NCBI GenBank assembly: GCA_900469625.1
Contig: UBXV01000056.1
Coordinates: forward strand, 1-35,017
Reading direction: 5' to 3'
DNA length: 35,017 nt
Source: Hyphomicrobiales bacterium
GTDB taxonomy: Bacteria > Pseudomonadota > Alphaproteobacteria > Rhizobiales > Rhizobiaceae
Shown one piece after another: positions 19,240-26,873 of the stretch. The position numbers were made by a program, and so were the translations under genes. Under the pieces are notes generated by a model. It saw only the letters and a program-made list of their open reading frames with translations, did no database searches and was not told the origin of the DNA. The number at the start of each line of letters is the position of its first letter. Within the stretch, counting starts at the first letter, position 1.

Positions 19240-20451
19240 ATGGATCATTACGATATCGCCGTCGTCGGCGCGGGCCTTGCGGGTTCTCTGGCAGCAATCG
19301 CGCTTGCCGACAGCGGCTACCGCGTCGCTCTGATCGGACCGGAACCTCAATCAACCGATGGCCGCACCACTGCCTTGATGGACCAGTCGATCGACTATCT
19401 GAAGAAGTTGGGACTTTGGGATCAGGTCGAACCGTTGACGGCGCCTTTGTCGACGATGCGCATCCTGGATGGAACCAACCGCCTGCTGCGGGCACCGACG
19501 GTGAATTTTCGCGCCTCGGAAGTCGGCCTTACGGCTTTCGGCTACAATATTCCCAACGCCCCCTTCCTCGACATCCTGCGGCAGCGAGCCGGCGAGACGG
19601 AAACGCTCGATCGCATGGCGATGTCGGCAGTCAGTTTCGATATCGGTGACGACCGGGTGCGAATCACGCTCGAAGGCGGAACCGACATCACGGCCGATCT
19701 GGTCGTCGGTGCCGATGGTCGGCGCTCGCCAGTGCGTGAGGCGGCCAAGATCGCCGTCAGCAACTGGTCCTATCCGCAGAGCGCGGTCGTCCTCAACTTC
19801 GCGCATGAGCTCCCTCACCAGGATACGTCGACCGAATTTCATACCGAGAGCGGCCCCTTCACCCAGGTGCCCCTGCCCGGCAACCGCTCGAGCCTCGTCT
19901 GGGTTCGCAAGCCCGAAGATGCGGCGGCAACGCTCGCGCTCGATCTCGAAACACTGTCGCGCGCCGTCGAAGACCGTATGCAATCGATTCTCGGCAAGGT
20001 GACGGTCGAAGCTCGCCCACAGTCGTTTCCGCTTTCGGGCATGAGTGCCCACCGTTTCGGCAAGGGCCGGGTGACGCTCGTCGGCGAAGCCGCGCATGCC
20101 TTTCCACCGATCGGCGCCCAGGGACTCAACCTCAGCCTTCGCGACGCGATGACGCTGGTCGATCTCATCGGTGCACCGTCGGGCGGCAGCCTTCCAGCCG
20201 ATATCGGCGACCGTTTCGACAGCCGCCGTCGTCCGGACATTCTCAGCCGCACGGCGAGCGTCGACCTCCTGAACCGCTCGCTGCTTTCGGGCTTCCTGCC
20301 GGTTCAGGCTCTACGAGCCGTTGGCCTGCACATCCTTTCGGCAGCCGGACCGCTGCGCAGCCTGCTGATGCGCGAAGGCGTGCACCCCGGCAGCGCCTTT
20401 CACGCGCTGAAGGACGGTTTACGGGAAAAGATCGGCCGGAAGAGCGCCTGA
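19240..20451 (+). CDS. UbiH/UbiF/Coq6-family FAD monooxygenase (probable ubiquinone ring hydroxylase)
   Basis: 403 residues. The FAD-binding VGAGLAGSLAA is at about 9-19. The DG motif is in LVVGADGRRSPVREAA, and the GD-like motif is VTLVGEAAHAFPPIGAQGLN with LSLRDA following, where the usual Asp of GDAAH is Glu. LTAFGYNIPNAPFLDIL resembles the sequence before the substrate region in UbiH-type enzymes. Alphaproteobacteria use related hydroxylases (UbiL, UbiM, UbiF) for one or more ring positions of ubiquinone, and which position cannot be read from sequence. The gene overlaps the convergent permease gene by 33 bp at its 3' end. AAGGG lies about 11 bases ahead of the ATG. Confidence 0.9.
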   Translation: MDHYDIAVVGAGLAGSLAAIALADSGYRVALIGPEPQSTDGRTTALMDQSIDYLKKLGLWDQVEPLTAPLSTMRILDGTNRLLRAPTVNFRASEVGLTAFGYNIPNAPFLDILRQRAGETETLDRMAMSAVSFDIGDDRVRITLEGGTDITADLVVGADGRRSPVREAAKIAVSNWSYPQSAVVLNFAHELPHQDTSTEFHTESGPFTQVPLPGNRSSLVWVRKPEDAAATLALDLETLSRAVEDRMQSILGKVTVEARPQSFPLSGMSAHRFGKGRVTLVGEAAHAFPPIGAQGLNLSLRDAMTLVDLIGAPSGGSLPADIGDRFDSRRRPDILSRTASVDLLNRSLLSGFLPVQALRAVGLHILSAAGPLRSLLMREGVHPGSAFHALKDGLREKIGRKSA

Positions 20452-21381
20452 GCGGATCAGGTATAGCAGCCCGGTCACGGTCGCGACCGAAAGCAGCGTG
20501 GTGATCAGGATCGTCGCCGAGGCGCGCTCCTGCCACACGCCATATTGGTGGCCGATCACGAAGACATTCGTCGCCGTCGGCAGCGCCGCCAGCAGCACGG
20601 CCGTCTGCACCCAGACCGGATCGTAATTGCCAGTCAGGCTGAGCGCCATGAACACCAGCAGCGGGTGCAGGATCAACTTGGCAGGCACAATGTAGCCGAT
20701 CTCGACCGGGATGCGCTTGATCGGCCTGAGCGCCAGCGTCACGCCCATGGCAAACAGCGCGCAAGGGGCGGCTGCCTGCGCCAGATAATCGATCAGGCGC
20801 TGCACCGGCAAAGGCGGCTGGACAGCGAAGAAGGCCGCGACCACCCCGGCAAGGGTCGACAGGATGAACGGGTGCAGGATGATCTTGCGGGCAATACCGA
20901 AGGCTAGCACCGCTGGGTTTTCCTTTCGCCCGCTCGACAACGCCATCATTGCCGGCGCCACCGTGAAGTGCGCCGCATTCTCGAAGCAGAAGATCAGCGC
21001 CACCGGCACCGCCGCCGCGTCGCCCAGCGCAAGCAGCGCGAGGCCCGGCCCCATGTAACCGATATTGCCATAGGCCGCCGCAAAGCCCTGGATCGTCGCC
21101 TCACCAATGGTATTGCGGCGCACATAAAGACCTACGACGAAGATCAGCGAAAAGACGACATAGGTGGCGCCGACGCTGGTCAGGATGAAGTCAGCGCGTG
21201 TCAGTTCTTCGATCGGCGTTCGCGACACCAGCTTGAAGAACAAAGCCGGCAGGGCAAGGTAGATGATGAAGGTGTTGAGCCAACCCATCGCCTCGCCGGG
21301 ATGTTCGACGAAGCGAGCCGTGAGATAACCGAGAAAGATCAGCCCGAAGAACGGCAGAACAAGCCCAGCAATTTCCGTCAT
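20419..21381 (-). CDS. AEC (auxin efflux carrier) family permease
   Basis: 320 residues with ten predicted membrane segments, the AEC pattern of two five-helix repeats. Landmarks are LNTFIIYLALPALFFKLV in the first repeat, AAYGNIGYMGPGLALLALG, ALFAMGVTLALR, and LLAALPTATNVFVIGHQYG in the second repeat. In bacteria these carriers move small organic acids such as malate or malonate; the plant-hormone name does not imply auxin transport. The last 33 bp overlap the end of the hydroxylase gene on the opposite strand. No linked decarboxylase or regulator is present to suggest a substrate. Confidence 0.93.
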   Translation of the reverse strand: MTEIAGLVLPFFGLIFLGYLTARFVEHPGEAMGWLNTFIIYLALPALFFKLVSRTPIEELTRADFILTSVGATYVVFSLIFVVGLYVRRNTIGEATIQGFAAAYGNIGYMGPGLALLALGDAAAVPVALIFCFENAAHFTVAPAMMALSSGRKENPAVLAFGIARKIILHPFILSTLAGVVAAFFAVQPPLPVQRLIDYLAQAAAPCALFAMGVTLALRPIKRIPVEIGYIVPAKLILHPLLVFMALSLTGNYDPVWVQTAVLLAALPTATNVFVIGHQYGVWQERASATILITTLLSVATVTGLLYLIRSGALPADLFP

Positions 21382-21559
21382 GCCACTCCCCGGTCATGTC
21401 ACGTCAGAGGTTGAACGGCACATGCCCCGCCCAGAGCCCGGCACCGTCGCCGTTCGAGCGCAACTTCCGCACGGCTGTACGATCGGGCCTCGGCAACCCA
21501 ATAGCATCAACGCCAGCGATTCCCATAGCTCGCGCCGCAATCCGCATGCGCGGTGCCGG

Positions 21560-22324
21560 TCAGCCGATTTTCATCAGGATCGGGAACGTCTGCTGGAACC
21601 AGATGGCAACGGAGCTGATGAAGCCGAAGAGGAAGGCAAGGCCGGCGAGCACCAGCAGCGCACCCATCAGCTTTTCCACAAGGCCGAGGTGGCGACGGAA
21701 ACGCAGCAGAAAACGCATGAACGCGCCCGAGAAGCCGGCGGCGATCCAGAAGGGGATGGCGAGGCCGAGGGAATAGACGGCCAGCAGCATTGCGCCATCC
21801 GAAACCGTGTCACGGGCAGCGGCCACCCCGAGGATCGTTCCGAGCACCGGACCAATGCAGGGCGTCCAGCCGAAGGCGAACGCAAGGCCCATGATATAGG
21901 CGCCCGACAGCGTCGCCGGTTTGCCACCGCTTTGAAAACGCGCCTCGCGCGCCAGAAGGCCGATCTTGAAAACACCAAGAAAATGCAGGCCCATGATGAT
22001 GATGATGACGCCGCCGACACGCGACAGCAGATCCATGTGCTGGCGCAGCAGCAGCCCGATCGACGATGCGCCGGCCCCCAGGGACACGAACACGGTCGCA
22101 AAGCCGAGCGTGAACAGCAGAGCCGCCGGCAATACAGCGCGCCGTGTGCTGCGCGCCGACACCGCCTCGCCGCTCTTGAACTGGTCGACCGATACGCCAG
22201 CCATGTAGCAGAGATAGGGCGGCACGAGCGGCAGGACGCAGGGCGAAAGGAAGGACAGAGCGCCAGCGAGAATGGCGGTCCAGATCGAGATATCGGCAAT
22301 CGACAACGGCAAGAACTCCGGCAT
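21560..22324 (-). CDS. ccdA: Cytochrome c biogenesis / thiol-reductant membrane protein CcdA
   Basis: 254 residues with six membrane helices. The N-terminal redox cysteine is in LSFLSPCVLPLVPPYLCYMA, and its partner, in the matching position of the second half, is in FGWTPCIGPVLGTILG. CcdA carries electrons from cytoplasmic thioredoxin across the inner membrane to periplasmic thiol proteins used in c-type cytochrome maturation. TAAGGA lies about 14 bases before the ATG. The gene stands alone: no cytochrome c assembly genes are next to it. The 178 bp between it and the AEC gene show nothing recognisable. Confidence 0.94.
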   Translation of the reverse strand: MPEFLPLSIADISIWTAILAGALSFLSPCVLPLVPPYLCYMAGVSVDQFKSGEAVSARSTRRAVLPAALLFTLGFATVFVSLGAGASSIGLLLRQHMDLLSRVGGVIIIIMGLHFLGVFKIGLLAREARFQSGGKPATLSGAYIMGLAFAFGWTPCIGPVLGTILGVAAARDTVSDGAMLLAVYSLGLAIPFWIAAGFSGAFMRFLLRFRRHLGLVEKLMGALLVLAGLAFLFGFISSVAIWFQQTFPILMKIG

Positions 22325-22430
22325 GCGGTATTTGCGCCATTCCTTAGCCGCACGGCCCCAAGGAGGCCAATCACCTTTTGGCGATCATTGCGCCATGCAC
22401 CGTTTCTTCGCATCGCCCGTAATTTTTGGG

Positions 22431-22459
22431 TTGACCGGCGGGAAGCTCAAGTGCATATG
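22431..22459 (+). promoter_or_regulatory. Promoter of tRNA-Lys
   Basis: TTGACC (22431-22436), a 17-base spacer, then CATATG (22454-22459) fits the rhizobial sigma-70 consensus of CTTGAC-N17-CTATAT. Transcription would start about 30 bases before the tRNA. Confidence 0.6.
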
Positions 22460-22497
22460 TCCGGCCACTTCCGCCGGGCTTCACGGCCGCGGCCAGG

Positions 22498-22573
22498 GAG
22501 CGCGTAGCTCAGCCGGTAGAGCAACTGACTTTTAATCAGTAGGTCCAGGGTTCGAATCCCTGCGCGCTCACCA
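22498..22573 (+). tRNA. tRNA-Lys (anticodon TTT)
   Basis: 76 bases including an encoded CCA. The acceptor GAGCGCG pairs with CGCGCTC, the D arm begins GCTCAGCCGGTAGAGC, and the anticodon stem ACTGA/TCAGT encloses CTTTTAA with anticodon TTT. The T arm is CAGGG-TTCGAAT-CCCTG. All stems are fully paired. The convergent regulator gene stops 4 bases later. Confidence 0.98.
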
Positions 22574-22576
22574 CCT

Positions 22577-23581
22577 TCAGATCCCCTCACCTTCATCCGA
22601 TGTCACGACCGCGCCGCGATGCCTGCCTCGCATCTTCAGCGGGCTCGTTCCATATTCCCGGCCATAAGCCCGCGAAAAGGCCGAGAGGCTGTCGAAACCG
22701 CAGCGAAGGGCGATCTCGCGGATGGGGCTGCCCGAATCGCGCACCAGGCGATGGGCGACCTGCAGACGCAGGCGAAGATAATAAGCGCCGGGGCTGGTCG
22801 AGAGGCCCTTTGCAAACAGGGATTCGAGTTTACGCCGCGATACGGACAGCCGGCGCGCAAGTGCCGATACCGTCATCGGCCGCTCCAGCGTCCGCTCCAT
22901 CAGGCGGATCGCCTGCGCCAGGCCGGGATCACGGGTTTCGATCCGCCCGAGCGAGACTACAGGCTGGACATCGGCCGCGCTATGGGTCTGGTCGTAAACG
23001 AAGATGCTGGCGACATCGAGCGCGAGCGCCGAGCCGCAGCGTTGCGTGATGAGGTGCAGCATCATGTCGAAGGTCGGCGACGCACCGCCCGAGGTCCAGA
23101 ATTTTCCATCGACGACGAAGCGATCGCCGAGCACGGTCAATGCAGGGAATGCCTGGCTGAAATCCTCAAGCTCTTCCCAATGGGCTGTCGCCTTGCGGCC
23201 GTTGAGAAGGCCGCTGCGCCCGAGCAACCAGCAACCGGATTCGATCCCGGCCACGACGCCGAAGTGACGGGCGCATTCCTGCAGCGTCGCGATGAACTTG
23301 CGCCCGACATGCCGATCGAGATTGAAGCCTCCGATCACCAGCAGAACATCGCCCTCTAGCGCCAATGCGAATTTGCCGTCGCAGGCGATCGGAATTCCGC
23401 ATGTCAGCGTGACCGGATCACCATCCGCAGACAACAGCCGCCAGCGAAAGATCTGCCGACCCGAGACCCGGTTGGTCGCGCGCATCGGATCGAGGACCGA
23501 GGCCAACGACATGATCGAAGATTCCGGCAGCACGACCACCACGACATCGATCGAAGATTGCGTTTTCACGGCACCATCCAT
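22577..23581 (-). CDS. GlxA-type transcriptional regulator (DJ-1/PfpI domain plus AraC HTH)
   Basis: 334 residues from the ATG at 23579-23581; a TTG at 23608 is the only longer option. The N-terminal half is a DJ-1/PfpI (class I amidotransferase-like) ligand domain with DVLLVIGGFNLDR and the nucleophile-elbow Cys at about 117 in GIESGCWLLG. The C-terminal AraC/XylS domain shows MTVSALARRLSVSRRKLESL and IREIALRCGFDSLSAFSRAY. Regulators of this build (GbdR, CdhR, ArgR-like) commonly sense betaines or amino acids and act as activators. Neither start has a good Shine-Dalgarno. A candidate promoter and direct repeats lie immediately upstream. The inducer cannot be inferred. Confidence 0.92.
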   Translation of the reverse strand: MDGAVKTQSSIDVVVVVLPESSIMSLASVLDPMRATNRVSGRQIFRWRLLSADGDPVTLTCGIPIACDGKFALALEGDVLLVIGGFNLDRHVGRKFIATLQECARHFGVVAGIESGCWLLGRSGLLNGRKATAHWEELEDFSQAFPALTVLGDRFVVDGKFWTSGGASPTFDMMLHLITQRCGSALALDVASIFVYDQTHSAADVQPVVSLGRIETRDPGLAQAIRLMERTLERPMTVSALARRLSVSRRKLESLFAKGLSTSPGAYYLRLRLQVAHRLVRDSGSPIREIALRCGFDSLSAFSRAYGREYGTSPLKMRGRHRGAVVTSDEGEGI

Positions 23582-23586
23582 GCGAG

Positions 23587-23616
23587 AAATGTCAAATTTC
23601 TGGCGCAAAATGTCAA
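23587..23616 (-). promoter_or_regulatory. Direct repeat / candidate promoter of the GlxA-type regulator
   Basis: AAATGTCAA occurs twice (23587-23595 and 23608-23616), exactly 21 bp apart, which is two helical turns and typical of AraC-family operators. Read on the minus strand, the outer copy supplies a perfect TTGACA (complement of 23611-23616), with GACATT 17 bases on. Such a promoter would start the mRNA close to the ATG at 23581, perhaps without a leader. Operator and promoter readings are both possible. Confidence 0.4.
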
Positions 23617-23639
23617 TTGGGCGGCCCGCATTCAGGCAT

Positions 23640-23760
23640 TATCAGGTGGCAATCGATCTCCCTTCGCGCGGCGCTGCAGCCCCGCGCAGAGACGTTCCCC
23701 TTTCCGCGAGATTGCCGGAACGGGCCGGTCGGATTAAACTCCACCGGCCCGTTTTTTTTA
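23640..23760 (+). ncRNA. Candidate trans-acting small RNA
   Basis: GGCAATC (23648-23654) pairs with GATTGCC (23710-23716) and closes a domain holding a GC-rich hairpin GCGCGG/CCGCGC (23666-23671 with 23682-23687). Pyrimidine-rich single strands (CTCCCTTC and GTTCCCCTTTCC) remain, which could pair with Shine-Dalgarno sites. It ends in an 11-bp terminator stem with eight Us. There is no reading frame. It lies between the GlxA-type regulator (divergent) and the GGDEF gene (convergent), so the terminator serves no annotated plus-strand gene. The layout matches rhizobial small RNAs, but the family was not recognised. Confidence 0.6.
23719..23759 (+). terminator. Strong intrinsic terminator of the candidate small RNA
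   Basis: AACGGGCCGGT (23719-23729), a 13-base loop, then ACCGGCCCGTT (23743-23753), running into eight Ts at 23752-23759. A perfect 11-bp stem with a long U tract is a textbook Rho-independent terminator on the plus strand. Confidence 0.88.
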
Positions 23761-23828
23761 ACCGGATCAGCACGAGCTCGACGACTGTGGGCGCTCAACG
23801 GCGCCAGGTCCACCGCCCAAGACCGAGC

Positions 23829-25007
23829 TCAACCTGCCCGCGAGATCGCGCCCTCGGCTTCGATCTGGGACGATAGCGTGTGCGCGACAACGCAGTTTCG
23901 GCCTGCGTGTTTTGCCTGATAGAGCGCGGTATCCGCCATGCTGAAAAGCGCTTCCCAGTTGCTCGCCATGTCCTGACCGAAGGCGACGCCAACACTGACA
24001 CTGAGGGCAATACGCTGACCGTCGAAACGGACGTCCAGTTGCTCGGTGGCGCGACGCAGGCGTTCGGCGATCGCCAGTGCCTGTGTCTCGTTCGTTTTCG
24101 GAAGGTAGAGCCCAAATTCCTCGCCGCCAAGCCGGGCGAAACAATCGGTGGGGCGCAGGTTTGCGCGGACCATCCCGGCAAAGGCGGTCAATGCCTGGTC
24201 GCCCGCCTGGTGGCCGAAGCGATCATTGATGCGCTTGAAGAAATCAAGGTCCAGGACCACGAGAGCATCGCCCTTCCATCCGGAGCGCGGCAGCCGCGAC
24301 AGAAACCACCGGCGGTTGCCCACGCCGGTCAGCATGTCCGTATCCGCCGTCCTGCGTAGCGCTGCCTCCGCCCTCTCCTTGACCAGCACCAGCGCAAAGA
24401 GCGCAATGGCAAAATGGCTGATGATCAGCAGGAAGAAGGCGTAGGTCGTCGTAACCGGCAGCATGTCCGGCTTGAGCAGCCCAACAACCACGGCAAGGCA
24501 AAGGGCGGCGCCAAGGGCGAGCGATACAGCAAAAATTGCCCTGACCGGCAGGGGTTCGCCCTTGCGGTCCGCCAAAACGGCAAAGGCGGATGCGGCGAGG
24601 AACAGGAAGGCAGCCGTGTTGAAGGCCGTTGCGCGGGCGTAGTTGACAACGTGGAAATGGGTGATCAGGCCGACGACCGCACCGGTCGCAGGAATGGCGA
24701 GCGCAAGCCAGTCGGCATGCCGCCGCCGCTGGCCGCTCAACCGACGCAGACCGATCCAGAAGAGCGCATATCCACAAAGGCCGATGGTAAAGCTTGAAAG
24801 CGTCCATAAATAAGCGGGTAACAGCTTCTGTTCGCCGTAGCCCGCAAGCGTCGAAGCTAGAGCGAGAGAAAGAAACCCGACCGCCAGAATGCCGAGCCCC
24901 CCGTTCAGCGGCGATTGCCAGCGCAGATAGAGAAAGCACAGCGCGCCGACAAGAAAAGACGACTTGTGAAGCAGCAACACTGTTGCGAGGTCGAGTTGGG
25001 CGGTCAT
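23829..25007 (-). CDS. Membrane-bound diguanylate cyclase (GGDEF)
   Basis: 392 residues. The N-terminal 210 residues form about seven hydrophobic segments, a possible membrane sensor. A C-terminal GGDEF domain starts near DTDMLTGVGNRRWFLSRL. The active-site motif is GGEEF at 294-298. The inhibitory I-site RxxD (R285-P-T-D288) lies exactly five residues before it, so the enzyme should both make cyclic di-GMP and be inhibited by it. LDLDFFKRINDRFGHQAGD supplies the metal-binding Asp. There is no EAL domain. The cyclase probably feeds biofilm, motility or exopolysaccharide control. No clear Shine-Dalgarno was seen before the ATG. Confidence 0.94.
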   Translation of the reverse strand: MTAQLDLATVLLLHKSSFLVGALCFLYLRWQSPLNGGLGILAVGFLSLALASTLAGYGEQKLLPAYLWTLSSFTIGLCGYALFWIGLRRLSGQRRRHADWLALAIPATGAVVGLITHFHVVNYARATAFNTAAFLFLAASAFAVLADRKGEPLPVRAIFAVSLALGAALCLAVVVGLLKPDMLPVTTTYAFFLLIISHFAIALFALVLVKERAEAALRRTADTDMLTGVGNRRWFLSRLPRSGWKGDALVVLDLDFFKRINDRFGHQAGDQALTAFAGMVRANLRPTDCFARLGGEEFGLYLPKTNETQALAIAERLRRATEQLDVRFDGQRIALSVSVGVAFGQDMASNWEALFSMADTALYQAKHAGRNCVVAHTLSSQIEAEGAISRAG

Positions 25008-25181
25008 CGGTCCAGATCGGATGGGTGTCGGTCCCCGCGCTCTATCGCATGGAGTTTAGGGATTACTAAATGAAAATGAGAAATCGACGCAAATGGCCGA
25101 AACCAGGGGCTGTTGGCGTGGCACGCAGGGGACGAACGGTGGACATCCTGCCCCTTGATCCGATCTGATTGAAATTTCATG

Positions 25182-25210
25182 TTGCAGGGCGTGGGTGAAG
25201 CGTGTATCTC
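25182..25210 (+). promoter_or_regulatory. Promoter of tRNA-Pro
   Basis: TTGCAG (25182-25187), a 17-base spacer, then TATCTC (25205-25210). The spacing is ideal and the tRNA begins 14 bases later. Confidence 0.5.
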
Positions 25211-25224
25211 CGGCGCCGTTGGCA

Positions 25225-25301
<77 letters not shown>

Positions 25302-25788
25302 ACTAAATCCCTGAAATCGCTGCAACTTTGGCACTAGTCGGCTAGAGCACGTCCTCCACTGTGGGAGCGATGTCGGCGAAGCGAGGATCCCCACGTGAGC
25401 GCAGGCTGGTCCTGATGCTGGCTTCACCCAGGAACCAGCAGACATTTCCCCGCCCAAGTGGCCAACAACCCAGATCGCCAACGCGATTGCGCGGCAATAA
25501 TTTTCAGACGGTGGCCGAAAAGGCACTCGCCCGCGCGATGGAGCCAGCTGGATATCGCGACCGGCCCGCCTCTGCTCCAAACGCACATTCATACTCTCCG
25601 GGGAAAACACGGAGACTGAAAAGGCCGTCTCGCGCCTGCCCTTGTCCACCACGAACACAATAGCGGCGAATAGCCATATTTAACCGCAGCAAAGTCATTC
25701 CGTTTTAAATCATTCTGCGCTATGGGAAGACACGTGCCGGGGCGGGAATATGCCCCAGCAGCGAAATTTTACGGAGCCGTTCGAGACC
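25302..25788. other. Gene-free region between tRNA-Pro and the NDUFS4-like gene
   Basis: 487 bp. Open frames occur here, including one antisense across tRNA-Pro, but none has a credible ribosome site or recognisable protein. The last 100 bp are AT-richer and presumably hold the promoter of the next gene. No repeat of the tRNA 3' end was found. Confidence 0.5.
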
Positions 25789-26094
25789 ATGTCCGCAAAG
25801 ATCTACCGCCCAGCAAAGACCGCCATGCAGTCTGGCAAAGCCAAGACGAACCTGTGGCTGCTGGAGTTCGATCAGGAAAAGCCGCGGACCATCGATCCGA
25901 TCATGGGCTATACCAGCTCGGGCGACACGCTGCAGCAGTTGCGACTGACGTTCGAAAGCGCAGAGCAGGCCATTGCCTATGCCGAGCGCAATGGCATCGA
26001 ATACCGCGTGATCGCCCCCAAGGAGGCAACGCGCAAGACCGTTTCCTACCCGGACAATTTTCGTTTCAGCCGGATGCAACCCTGGACCCATTGA
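25789..26094 (+). CDS. Complex I accessory subunit, NDUFS4 (18/21 kDa) family
   Basis: 101 residues from the ATG at 25789; the frame is open 13 codons further up to an ATG at 25750. The start MSAKIYRPAKTAMQSG, the central WLLEFDQ, TFESAEQAIAYAERNGIEY and the C-terminal FRFSRMQPWTH are the family hallmarks. This protein is an accessory subunit of NADH:ubiquinone oxidoreductase in alphaproteobacteria and mitochondria, bound to the peripheral arm and needed for assembly or stability. It is unlinked to the nuo operon here. tRNA-Arg follows after 43 bp. Confidence 0.94.
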   Translation: MSAKIYRPAKTAMQSGKAKTNLWLLEFDQEKPRTIDPIMGYTSSGDTLQQLRLTFESAEQAIAYAERNGIEYRVIAPKEATRKTVSYPDNFRFSRMQPWTH

Positions 26095-26120
26095 GGTTCC
26101 CGAGCCGTTCCTTTTTCATA
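26091..26120 (+). promoter_or_regulatory. Possible promoter of tRNA-Arg
   Basis: TTGAGG (26091-26096) overlaps the stop codon of the NDUFS4-like gene. TTCATA (26115-26120) follows after 18 bases, and the tRNA starts 17 bases later. The match is modest. Confidence 0.35.
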
Positions 26121-26137
26121 CGGGCTCCGCCCGCAAC

Positions 26138-26214
26138 GGCCCCTTAGCTCAGTTGGATAGAGCACCTGCCTTCTAAGCAGGTTGTCGCAGGTTCGAATCC
26201 TGCAGGGGTCGCCA
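26138..26214 (+). tRNA. tRNA-Arg (anticodon TCT)
   Basis: 77 bases with encoded CCA. The acceptor GGCCCCT pairs with AGGGGTC (one G-U). The anticodon stem CCTGC/GCAGG encloses CTTCTAA with anticodon TCT. The T arm is GCAGG-TTCGAAT-CCTGC. It reads the rare AGA codon, and such tRNAs are frequent integration targets. The DNA beyond it looks unlike the rest of the window. Confidence 0.98.
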
Positions 26215-26780
26215 TCACTTTTCTAAGCAATTGAGATAGCCGGATAAAAAAGAACATCGGTCCGACCACGTTTTAGGTGCGACAACTAATGTTCGATGAA
26301 CTATCCGAGTGTCATTACCGCCGCATCGCCCAGGTCATACCTGGAACACAGGCGACATTCATGACAGGGCTTCTTGAAGCATCTTGTCAGGACGAAAACA
26401 CCTCAGCCAAAGGGACAGTCGAATTTCCCCCGAAGCCATCGGAATTCCGTGGCAGCTTTGATCGCCTCATGGTCCCCCACCCTGACATCGTCTCGATCAA
26501 ACGAGGTGAAATGGTGAATTCTTCATCCTTCACGCCGACCCTGACGTGCAGGCGATGCCGGGCTTCTGCTCGTCTTCCAACACAGCCATCACGTCTGTCT
26601 GTAGCCCTCGGGGTCGGCACTGCAATTGTCCCAAGAGATGCAGTTTCCACGGTCCGAGTGCTTCGATTCTCGGGCTTCCCGAACGCGTCTATGGACGTTG
26701 GCTGACGTCCGTCGGAATAACCGGTCTCGATGCATTGGGACGACACCGTTGGTCCGCGAACGGACGAGCGGGGGTTCATC

Positions 26781-26792
26781 CCCCAATTGGGG
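26781..26792. promoter_or_regulatory. Perfect palindrome CCCCAATTGGGG
   Basis: A 12-bp perfect palindrome 82 bases before the orphan gene's start. It is flanked by GGGG on the left and ACCCC on the right. It may be an operator, but no regulator gene is nearby. Confidence 0.3.
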
Positions 26793-26824
26793 CACCCCAA
26801 TACAGCCATAAGTAGATAAAATCG

Positions 26825-26868
26825 CCCCTTGCGCTCTTCACCGTGTGAATGGCGCTTTTCAGGGGAGG
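26825..26868 (+). promoter_or_regulatory. Hairpin leader masking the Shine-Dalgarno of the orphan gene
   Basis: The leader folds as CCCCT (26825-26829) with AGGGG (26861-26865), GCGC (26831-26834) with GCGC (26852-26855), and TTCAC (26837-26841) with GTGAA (26845-26849) around a CGT loop. The outer helix takes in most of AGGGGAGG (26861-26868), the ribosome site five bases before the ATG. Opening of the hairpin would be needed for efficient translation, as in RNA thermometers or regulated leaders. Confidence 0.55.
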
Positions 26869-26873
26869 ATAAA

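Larger units (their letters stand above)
26215..26873. other. Atypical gene-free stretch downstream of tRNA-Arg
   Basis: 659 bp in which no coding sequence can be supported. Frames are open on both strands (for example 26277-26705 plus, 26387-26890 minus), but their translations match nothing recognised and lack ribosome sites. The sequence is less GC-rich than its surroundings. It contains the 12-bp palindrome at 26781-26792 and ends with the hairpin leader of the orphan gene. No integrase fragment and no second copy of the tRNA 3' end were seen, so decayed inserted DNA is only a possibility. Confidence 0.5.
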
